This document shows, piece after piece, positions 1 to 6,516 of a stretch of 34,565 nt of DNA; position 1 is the first letter of the stretch; each line of letters starts with the position of its first letter. The stretch comes from Clostridia bacterium (lineage in GTDB: Bacteria; Bacillota_A; Clostridia; Christensenellales; Aristaeellaceae), in NCBI GenBank assembly GCA_017509065.1, contig JAFWQM010000169.1:1-34565 (forward strand), given 5' to 3'. The translations under genes and the position numbers were made by a program. Below the pieces are notes generated by a model. That model was not told the origin of the DNA and searched no databases. It saw only the letters and a list, made by a program, of their open reading frames with translations.

Positions 1-250
1 CGTCGGCGTACACGCCCGCGTAGGCCCATCCCGGCATCTTTTGGATCAGGTCGCTGTAGTAACTGATCTGGGCGGAGAGGGAATGCATGAGCCTGTCCGT
101 TTCGCTGGAAACCCTGGCGTAAGCCGCAACCCGCTTGAGCGTAGGGGCCAAAGGTAGGGAACTGGCCAAGCGGGTGATTGTTTTCTCTAAGCCCGGTTGT
201 TTTATGCTTGCCGTGTCCGTGTTCGGCTGCTCTATGCCCTTGGTGTTCAC
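1..250 (-). CDS. Serine site-specific recombinase, N-terminal part (runs off left edge)
   Basis: The minus strand opens with a GTG start at 250, preceded by a strong AAAGGAGG ribosome binding site, and codes without a stop to the window edge. About 39 leader residues are followed by KRVAAYARVSSETDR, the N-terminal signature of the resolvase/invertase catalytic domain. The Ser in YARVS (about residue 48) would be the nucleophile that attacks DNA. Next comes a helix (SLSAQISYYSDLIQ) and a VYAD strand typical of large serine recombinases on integrative elements. The zinc-ribbon and coiled-coil C-terminus lie outside the window, so completeness cannot be judged. The start overlaps the stop of the transposase remnant upstream of it. 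Confidence 0.85.
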   Translation of the reverse strand, partial: MNTKGIEQPNTDTASIKQPGLEKTITRLASSLPLAPTLKRVAAYARVSSETDRLMHSLSAQISYYSDLIQKMPGWAYAGVYAD

Positions 251-420
251 GTTCGGCTCCTCCTTTCAAAGTTGGTAGTATCATTAGTGAGATCACAAAT
301 CGTATCGCAAAGACGATCAACGACTTTCTTGAGTGCTTTGAATACTTCGTTCCTGAATCCCATAGAGCGAAGCTGCTTCCAGATTTGTTCTATGGGATTC
401 ATTTCTGGTGTACCGCAAAG
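247..420 (-). pseudogene. IS630-like transposase, C-terminal remnant
   Basis: Read on the minus strand, this segment encodes PEMNPIEQIWKQLRSMGF and then a helix ending in VVDRLCDTI. That is the NPIEQ(I/W)W block around the last catalytic Glu and the C-terminal tail of IS630/Tc1-mariner DDE transposases. The frame is closed by stops just upstream (about 431-463), so only the last ~55 codons survive. The TGA stop (249-247) overlaps the GTG start of the recombinase. No complete terminal inverted repeat was seen. The remnant is too short to be active. Confidence 0.75.
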
Positions 421-559
421 GCTTTAACCGCTATATACAATTCACCCATTGAGTGTAAGAAACAAAATTTATAATCCGGTACACTACAAGACAGTCGGGC
501 CTTTTTTATTTTGAGTTTTATGGGTTCAGGTAATTGTTTTCGTTTTTTAGTTTTTCCTC

Positions 560-588
560 TTGACTTTTTTATTAAGTAAAGGTATTAT
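560..588 (+). promoter_or_regulatory. Sigma-A type promoter of the LacI-family gene
   Basis: A -35 box TTGACT (560-565) and a -10 box TATTAT (583-588) are separated by exactly 17 bases in an AT-rich stretch. They lie about 60 bases before the regulator start. The LacI-type palindrome sits directly after the -10 box. Confidence 0.75.
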
Positions 589-590
589 GA

Positions 591-610
591 AATCGCAAAC
601 GATTGCGATT
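591..610. promoter_or_regulatory. LacI-family operator overlapping the transcription start
   Basis: The 20-base near-perfect palindrome AATCGCAAACGATTGCGATT has half-sites AATCGCAA/TTGCGATT around a central CG, the usual architecture of LacI/GalR operators. Its position directly downstream of the -10 box suggests the regulator next to it represses its own transcription. I saw no second full copy in the window by eye. Confidence 0.75.
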
Positions 611-648
611 TTTTCATTTTCTGTATGATGAGGGGAAGGGACAGCGGC

Positions 649-1656
649 ATGGTGACATTGAAAGATATCGCGAAAACCTGCGGCGTATCCCCTGCAACGG
701 TTTCCCGCGCCTTGAACGGGTGCACGGATCCGACCAAAAAGAATGCCGCGCTGATCCTGCAAACCGCCCGTGAAATGGGTTATTTTCCCAATGCCGCCGC
801 CCGGACGCTGAAAACCAACCGGTCCGGGAGTATTGGCATCTTGTATGAAAATCGGTTTGACCATGAGTATTTCAGCACCCTGCTCACTGCCCTGCGGGAA
901 TGTGCCGAAGAAAATGGCTACGATCTCACGTTCCTTCGCCGATCCTCCGGCAGCGCAGAGGGCGGCTACTATGAGCGCGCCCGGCAACGAAACCTGGATG
1001 GGGTTCTGGTGCTGCAGGCGGACGTATACTCCGCCGATGTCATGCGGCTGGCCTCGGGCAGCGTGCCCACTGTGCTGATCGATTATGTATACGAGGGCTG
1101 CAACAGCGTCATCAATGACAATCGCGGCAGCATGGAACAGATCGTGAAGGCGGTGTGGGAAAACGGCCACAGGCAGGTGGCCTACATCCGCGGAGAAGAC
1201 TGCCACGTGACCAGGGAGCGTATGGACGGCTTCTATAAAGGCTGCGCCGAACGGGGCCTTCGGGTTCCCGCGGAATATGTCCAAGCGGGGCATTTCCATC
1301 AATCGGAAGACTGCGCCTGTATTGTGGAAAGCCTGCTGAACCTGCCTGTTCCTCCTACCTGCATCCTCTGCCCCGATGATTTCAGCTGCTTCGGCGCGCT
1401 GGAATCCCTGAAAAAGCGGGGACTGCGAGTGCCTGAGGATGTGAGCCTGGTAGGTTATGACGGCATCCTCATGACCCAATTGACCCATCCCCAGCTCACG
1501 ACCTACCGCCAGAATACCCGGCAGGCGGCTCTGGAAACGATTTCTCTGCTGCTTGACGCTATCGAAGAACCAGAAGAACACCAGCCCCGCCGCATTACCG
1601 TGCCCGGCGAATTGATATTGGGTGAAACGCTGGGCAAGGCCCCGGTGTCCATTTAA
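649..1656 (+). CDS. LacI-family transcriptional regulator
   Basis: This is a DNA-binding regulator of about 335 residues, the usual LacI/GalR length. The N-terminal helix-turn-helix reads MVTLKDIAKTCGVSPATVSR and is followed by the hinge region. The rest is a periplasmic-binding-protein-like sugar sensor (IGILYENRFDHEYF near residue 63, VPEDVSLVGYDG near residue 265). An in-frame ATG exists 24 bases earlier at 625, but the GGGGAAGGGA ribosome site is best placed for 649. It has its own promoter and operator and lies immediately before the secreted modular protein and ABC importer, so it probably controls their expression in response to a sugar. The inducer cannot be read from sequence. Confidence 0.93.
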   Translation: MVTLKDIAKTCGVSPATVSRALNGCTDPTKKNAALILQTAREMGYFPNAAARTLKTNRSGSIGILYENRFDHEYFSTLLTALRECAEENGYDLTFLRRSSGSAEGGYYERARQRNLDGVLVLQADVYSADVMRLASGSVPTVLIDYVYEGCNSVINDNRGSMEQIVKAVWENGHRQVAYIRGEDCHVTRERMDGFYKGCAERGLRVPAEYVQAGHFHQSEDCACIVESLLNLPVPPTCILCPDDFSCFGALESLKKRGLRVPEDVSLVGYDGILMTQLTHPQLTTYRQNTRQAALETISLLLDAIEEPEEHQPRRITVPGELILGETLGKAPVSI

Positions 1657-1720
1657 GCGCCTTCCCGCCGTTGGCGGCAGCGATATATCGGTTATTCAAA
1701 CAAAAAAGGAGGAATTACCC

Positions 1721-3706
1721 GTGAAAAAATCCCTGGCAATCGTTCTGTGCCTGGCGCTGATGACGAGCGTCCTGAGCATCGTGCCCGCCCTGGCGGAGGA
1801 AGCCGCCGCCCCCGTGGCTTACATCATGTATGCCGACGGCGCGTGGGCCAACCAGTTCTGGTATGACGGAAATGAATATCCCGTGAAAGCGGCAACCGCC
1901 GAAATCACCGGCGCGGGCGAATACACCGTAGGCTTGGAATTCAATGAGGAAGCCCAGGGCCTGGCCTTCACCGCGCTGGGCATCAAGAATGGCGAAACCT
2001 TGCTGCCCGGCTACACCATCGAGTTGAAAGCCATCCGTGTGAACGGTGAGGAAATTGCCTTTGAAAAGGGCTATACTTCTTCCGACGACGGCATCGAAAC
2101 CCGCATGAACATCTACAACGAATGGGTCTCCGAAGTGCCCAAGGACGCCCGGTCCTTCGATGGAAAAACCGACGATGCAAAACCCGTCATCGTGGACAAG
2201 GAGCTGTTCGCCGCCGTCAAGACCTTCGAGATCGACTTCGCGGTACATCAATTCGGCGTGGACACCGCCTACATCATGTTTGCTGACGCCTCCTGGGCTA
2301 ACTGCTTCTGGATGGACGGAAACGAATATCCCGTGACTGCCAAGACTGCCGTGATCGACGGCTTCGGCGACTACACCGTGGGTCTGGAATTCAACGAGGA
2401 AGCCCAGGGCCTGGCTTTTACTGCCCTTGGCATCGTGAACGGCGAAAAGACCTATCCCGGCGCTTACATCAAGATCAACGCGCTGCGCGTGAACGGCGAA
2501 GAAATCGCCTTTGAAAAGGGCTACACCTCCTCCGACAACGGCGTGGAAACCCGCATGAACATCTACAACGAATGGGTCGGTGAAGTGCCCGCGGACGCCC
2601 GTTCCTTCGACGGAAAGACCGACGACGCCAAGCCCGTGATCGTGGACAAGGAACTGTTCACCGCAGTCAAATCCTTTGAAATCGACTTCTCCCTGCTGCC
2701 CGTCACCGACGTGGCTTACATCATGTATGCCGACGGTTCCTGGGCCAACTGCTTCTGGATGGACGGCAACGAGTATCCCGTAAAGGCCACCACCGCCGAA
2801 ATCACCGGCGCGGGCGAATACACCGTGGGTCTGGAATTCAACGAGGAAGCCCAGGGCCTGGCCTTCACCGCCCTTGGCATCGTGAACGGCGAAAAGACCT
2901 TCAACGGCTACTTCATCGACATCACCGAAATCAAGGTGAACGGCGAGGCCATTGAGCTTGGCAAGGGCTACACCTCCTCCGACAACGGCATCGAGACCCG
3001 CGAAAACATCTACAACGAATGGGTGGGCGAGATCCCCGCGGACGCCCGCCGCGCCGACGGCGACCTGGAAGGCGCTTCCCCCATCATCGTGGATAAGGAA
3101 GCCTTCGCCGCGGTCAAAACCGTGGAAATCACCTTCAACTATATCTATGGAAAACCCATCGCCAAAGACGATGAAGCGCCCATGACCCAAGAAGAAGCGG
3201 ACGCCCTCAAGCAGGCCGGCTTCAACGCCTACATCGGTGTGCAGGGCAAGGACACCTATGTGTTCCGCAACAGCTGGGAAGAAGCCAACTACGGCCTGGA
3301 GAACGCTGAATTCTTCGGCCGCCTGACCGGATGGGACGCTGACAACAACGCGGTGGACTACGGCGGCAGCTTCGTGGACGCCGAGATCAAGGGCGACGGC
3401 GAATATACCGTGTCCTTCACCACCGGTGACATGGGCATGGGAACCACCGCCGATTACAACATGCTCTTTGTTTCCACCACCATTCCCAGCAAGCTGGTGA
3501 CGGGCGGCTTCCTGACCATCGACAACGTGAAGGTGAAGTTCGGCTCCGGCGCGACCCAGGAATACACCGAGGTCGACACCGACGGTGAATACGTCATGAT
3601 CAAGATTATCGACGTGTACAACCAAGCCGCCGCGCCGTCCATCGTCTGGACTGTCCCCGGCGCGAATGAAACAGTGGCCATCACCTTTACCGTCAGTAAT
3701 TGGTAA
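1721..3706 (+). CDS. Secreted modular protein with three near-identical ~150-residue repeats and a related fourth module
   Basis: The start is a GTG 7 bases after an AAAGGAGGA ribosome site, giving 661 residues. A signal peptide ends in VPALAEEAAA (SPase I type, no lipobox). Three tandem modules begin at residues about 32, 182 and 331, each opening VAYIMYADGxWAN. Each contains GNEYPV, a GEYTVGLEFNEEAQGLAF segment, VNGEEIAF, GYTSSD and IYNEWV, and ends in an EIDF-like strand. A divergent fourth module (from about 503, AYIGVQGKDTYVF) keeps the AYI, W and G-GEYTVSF pattern. The alternating beta pattern suggests beta-sandwich binding modules. The same module forms the C-terminus of the GH5 enzyme downstream. 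There is no catalytic domain, anchor or dockerin that I recognise. I infer a carbohydrate-binding or scaffold role; the family was not identified. Confidence 0.85.
   Translation: MKKSLAIVLCLALMTSVLSIVPALAEEAAAPVAYIMYADGAWANQFWYDGNEYPVKAATAEITGAGEYTVGLEFNEEAQGLAFTALGIKNGETLLPGYTIELKAIRVNGEEIAFEKGYTSSDDGIETRMNIYNEWVSEVPKDARSFDGKTDDAKPVIVDKELFAAVKTFEIDFAVHQFGVDTAYIMFADASWANCFWMDGNEYPVTAKTAVIDGFGDYTVGLEFNEEAQGLAFTALGIVNGEKTYPGAYIKINALRVNGEEIAFEKGYTSSDNGVETRMNIYNEWVGEVPADARSFDGKTDDAKPVIVDKELFTAVKSFEIDFSLLPVTDVAYIMYADGSWANCFWMDGNEYPVKATTAEITGAGEYTVGLEFNEEAQGLAFTALGIVNGEKTFNGYFIDITEIKVNGEAIELGKGYTSSDNGIETRENIYNEWVGEIPADARRADGDLEGASPIIVDKEAFAAVKTVEITFNYIYGKPIAKDDEAPMTQEEADALKQAGFNAYIGVQGKDTYVFRNSWEEANYGLENAEFFGRLTGWDADNNAVDYGGSFVDAEIKGDGEYTVSFTTGDMGMGTTADYNMLFVSTTIPSKLVTGGFLTIDNVKVKFGSGATQEYTEVDTDGEYVMIKIIDVYNQAAAPSIVWTVPGANETVAITFTVSNW
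1814..3160 (+). repeat. Three tandem in-gene repeats (~450 nt each)
   Basis: Repeat units start at 1814, 2264 and 2711, with periods of 450 and 447 nucleotides. Long stretches are almost identical at DNA level, for example the segment encoding GLEFNEEAQGLAF. This implies recent duplication or ongoing gene conversion between units. Confidence 0.9.
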
Positions 3707-3735
3707 AACACTGTATGATTGAGAAGTTCAGTTAC

Positions 3736-3914
3736 TAAGGGATTAGGATACTGCCCCTAACTGTCATCCCGAGCGAAGGAGCGAAAGCGGAACGGAGTCG
3801 AGGGACCTGAGAGAAGGGAATCTGATTGGATGACTGCGTTTCTCCCAGGTCCCTCCATTCCGCTGCAGTCGGGATGACACCTTGGTTTCCCTAATCCCTA
3901 TTCCCTAATCCCTA
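3736..3914. repeat. Palindromic intergenic element with outer inverted and tandem repeats
   Basis: A large imperfect inverted repeat runs from TGTCATCCCGAGCG (3762) to its complement GGGATGACA (ending 3879), with a second matching pair near GAGGGACCT / AGGTCCCTC. It is bracketed by TAAGGGATTAGG (3736-3747) and two 14-base tandem copies of TTCCCTAATCCCTA (3887-3914). The GTCATCCCGAGCG...GAGGGACCT pattern is one I recognise from dispersed palindromic elements in many bacterial genomes. It sits between the modular-protein gene and the permease gene and could fold into a long hairpin in the transcript. Confidence 0.7.
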
Positions 3915-3941
3915 AAACCCAAACGAGGAAGTGATCTGCCC

Positions 3942-5429
3942 GTGATGTCCGCTTCTCAACCCGCAGCCCAGGGCGAAAGCCTGTCCCTGGGCCGCCGCCT
4001 GCCGCTGTGGGTATTCCGCGTATCGGCGCTGCTGGCGGGGATCGCCATGTTTTTCCCGCCCGCCAATCCGGGCCGGATCAGCGAAAAAATCAACGCGTCG
4101 GCCAGCCTGTTCACCAACGGCGTCAGCTACGGCACCATCACCAACAGCATGGGCCGCATCCTGCGCTCCCAGTGGATCCAGGATCAGGATATCACGCTGC
4201 TGATGATCGCGTGCGTGGTGGTGATGATGGGCGTGATCCTCTGCGGCGTGGGCGGATGCATGAGCCTGGGCAACCGCAGGATGCGGCGGCGGGGCTTCGT
4301 GTTCCCGCTCATCGGCGCGCCGGTCATGGGCGCGGGCCTTGCGCTGATCCGTATCGCTTACGATAAAATGCTGGCCCACGGCGAGGAAGTGGGCAAGCTG
4401 GACAAGATCGGCATGATGCTGCCCGGCGGGTTCTGGGTGTTCTGCGCGTTCGCGGGGCTGCTGCTCCTGACGGGGCTGGCCGCGTTCCTCACCACAGGGA
4501 AGGAAACCGACCCCGCGGTGAAAATGGAGATGGACGAAAAATACCGGCTGTTCCTGATGATGCTGCCGGTGATCCTGCTCACCTTCGTTTTCGCCTATCT
4601 GCCCATCTGGGGTTGGCGCTTCGCGTTCTTCGACTACACCCCCGGCGGCAGCATCGGCGCGGACAACTATGTGGGCTTCAAGTGGTTCAGCTTCCTGTTT
4701 TCCGATCCCGCCACCACGAAGGATCTGGTTCGGGTGCTGCGCAACACGCTCATCATGAGCGGCCTCGGCATCGCCACCTCCTGGCTGCCCATCGCGTTTG
4801 CCGTGCTGCTGGCGGAGGTGCGCTCCACCAAGTTCCAGCGCTTCGTGCAGACCTTCACCACCATTCCCAATTTCATTTCCTGGGTGCTGGTGTACGCCAT
4901 CGCCATCTGCATCTTCTCCACCGATGGCTTTATCAACAGCTTCTTAACGAACGTCCTGCACGTGGCCGGGGCCAACACCAACTATCTCCAGATCGCCGAC
5001 CACACGTGGCTCAAAATGCTGCTGTGGGGCACCTGGAAGGGTGTGGGCTGGAGCGCCATCGTGTACATCGCCGGTATCGCGGGCATTGACCAGCAATTGT
5101 ATGAGGCCGCCAAAGTGGACGGGGCCAACCGCTTCCGTTGCATCTGGCACATCACTATCCCCGGCCTGACGCCCACTTACATGGTGATGCTGCTCATGAG
5201 CATCGCGGGCATCCTCTCCAACGGCATGGAGCAGTACCTGGTGTTCTCCAACGCCATGAACAAGGACGTGATCGAAGTCCTCGACCTGTACGTGTACAAC
5301 ATCGGCATCGGGCAGAACCGGATCTCTCTGAGCACGGTGGTTGGCATCTCGAAATCCCTGATCGGCATCACGCTGCTGTTCGCGGCGAACGGGATTTCCA
5401 AGACCATCCGCGGCGAAAGCATCATATAA
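3942..5429 (+). CDS. Sugar ABC transporter permease, LplB-type, with long N-terminal membrane extension
   Basis: This 495-residue membrane protein is the first permease of a CUT1-type oligosaccharide importer. The C-terminal ~300 residues form the usual core: a hydrophobic start LFLMMLPVILLTFVFAYLP, then the cytoplasmic EAA loop LYEAAKVDGANRF...IPGL that contacts the ATPase. About 180 extra residues precede it, with roughly four predicted membrane segments (for example ALLAGIAMFFPP, LLMIACVVVMMGVILCGVG, LIGAPVMGAGLALI, FCAFAGLLLLTGLAAFL). Relatives are usually about 300 residues. The start is GTG at 3942, or ATG at 3945; the ribosome site GAGGAA is slightly distant. It ends 15 bases before the partner permease. 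No ATPase gene is nearby, as is normal for systems sharing an MsmX-type ATPase. Confidence 0.9.
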   Translation: MMSASQPAAQGESLSLGRRLPLWVFRVSALLAGIAMFFPPANPGRISEKINASASLFTNGVSYGTITNSMGRILRSQWIQDQDITLLMIACVVVMMGVILCGVGGCMSLGNRRMRRRGFVFPLIGAPVMGAGLALIRIAYDKMLAHGEEVGKLDKIGMMLPGGFWVFCAFAGLLLLTGLAAFLTTGKETDPAVKMEMDEKYRLFLMMLPVILLTFVFAYLPIWGWRFAFFDYTPGGSIGADNYVGFKWFSFLFSDPATTKDLVRVLRNTLIMSGLGIATSWLPIAFAVLLAEVRSTKFQRFVQTFTTIPNFISWVLVYAIAICIFSTDGFINSFLTNVLHVAGANTNYLQIADHTWLKMLLWGTWKGVGWSAIVYIAGIAGIDQQLYEAAKVDGANRFRCIWHITIPGLTPTYMVMLLMSIAGILSNGMEQYLVFSNAMNKDVIEVLDLYVYNIGIGQNRISLSTVVGISKSLIGITLLFAANGISKTIRGESII

Positions 5430-5444
5430 GGGGAGGCGAAAGCA

Positions 5445-6401
5445 ATGGGCAAAAAAGAACAGAACGCTCCCCAGCATATCCGGCGCACCGCCGGGGACTG
5501 GATCTTCGATATCGCGGTCATCGTGTTCTTCTGCGTTTTCACGTTCATCTGCATCTTCCCCTTCTATTACCTGCTGATCAACACCGTGTCGGACAACGAC
5601 TTGGTCACAAGCGGCCGGGTGAACTTCTATCCGCTGCTTAAAAATGAAGCCGGGCAGGCTGTGTTCGGGGTGCAGGTGAATAATTACACCGCGCTTCGCA
5701 ACGTGCAGGATTTAGGCTCCTCCGTGCTGGTCACAGTAGCCCGCACCATCCTTGGTACCGCGCTGATGGTGATCACCTCCGCCTGGGCGGGCTATCTGGT
5801 CACGAAACAGAAGATGTGGAAGCGCTCCTTCTGGTACCGCTTCCTGGTGGTCACGATGTATTTTAACGCAGGCCTGGTGCCCTGGTACATGAACATGCTG
5901 ATGATGGGCCTGACGGACAATTTCCTGGCCTACATCATTCCCGGCATGGTGGCTCCATACAACATCATATTGGTCAAAACCTACATCGAGTCCATCCCAT
6001 CCTCCCTGGAGGAAAGCGCCGTGATCGACGGGGCCTCCACGGTGAAGGTGTGGCTGAAAATCATCCTGCCCCTCAGCGTGCCGATCCTGGCCACCATCGC
6101 CATTTTCGGCGCGGTAGGCAACTGGAACTCCTTCCAGGATTCTTTGCTTTTGATGAACAACCGCCCCGACCTGTATACATTGCAGCACCGGCTGTATATT
6201 TACCTCAATTCGTCCAGCAACTTAGGCGCCATGATGAGCCAGGGCGGCACCATCAGCGAACAGGCCGCCCAGAGCATGCTGAACCAGCGCGTCATCCAGT
6301 ACACCGTATCCATGGTCAGCATCATCCCGATCCTGCTGGTCTACCCCTTCATGCAGCGCTACTTCGTTAAGGGCATCATGCTGGGAGCGGTCAAAGGATA
6401 A
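5445..6401 (+). CDS. Sugar ABC transporter permease, YtcP/CarB-type
   Basis: This 318-residue inner-membrane permease pairs with the LplB-type permease before it. Six membrane segments are visible, starting with IAVIVFFCVFTFICIFPFYY. The EAA loop is SLEESAVIDGASTVKVW...ILPLSVP. It ends in the family's typical QRYFVKGIMLGAVKG tail. The ribosome site GGGGAGGCG precedes the ATG. It is co-transcribed with the preceding gene and followed by the binding protein. Confidence 0.93.
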   Translation: MGKKEQNAPQHIRRTAGDWIFDIAVIVFFCVFTFICIFPFYYLLINTVSDNDLVTSGRVNFYPLLKNEAGQAVFGVQVNNYTALRNVQDLGSSVLVTVARTILGTALMVITSAWAGYLVTKQKMWKRSFWYRFLVVTMYFNAGLVPWYMNMLMMGLTDNFLAYIIPGMVAPYNIILVKTYIESIPSSLEESAVIDGASTVKVWLKIILPLSVPILATIAIFGAVGNWNSFQDSLLLMNNRPDLYTLQHRLYIYLNSSSNLGAMMSQGGTISEQAAQSMLNQRVIQYTVSMVSIIPILLVYPFMQRYFVKGIMLGAVKG

Positions 6402-6516
6402 CGATGGCGTTTCGACCAGACCCCCTTCCAAGAAAGCTATAAGGTGTGAACTTTTGCTTATACGAAATGGAAAGAACCTCTAAGGATGAGAAACGATAAG
6501 TAAGGAGGGAATCCCC

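Noticed and set aside
178..474. Two small plus-strand frames near the left edge
   Set aside because: They lie antisense to the recombinase N-terminus and transposase remnant, which are convincing on the minus strand.
1715..3625. Long open frame on the minus strand opposite the modular protein gene
   Set aside because: It mirrors the codon structure of the GC-rich repeat gene, has repeats only because the other strand has, and shows no ribosome site or protein family.
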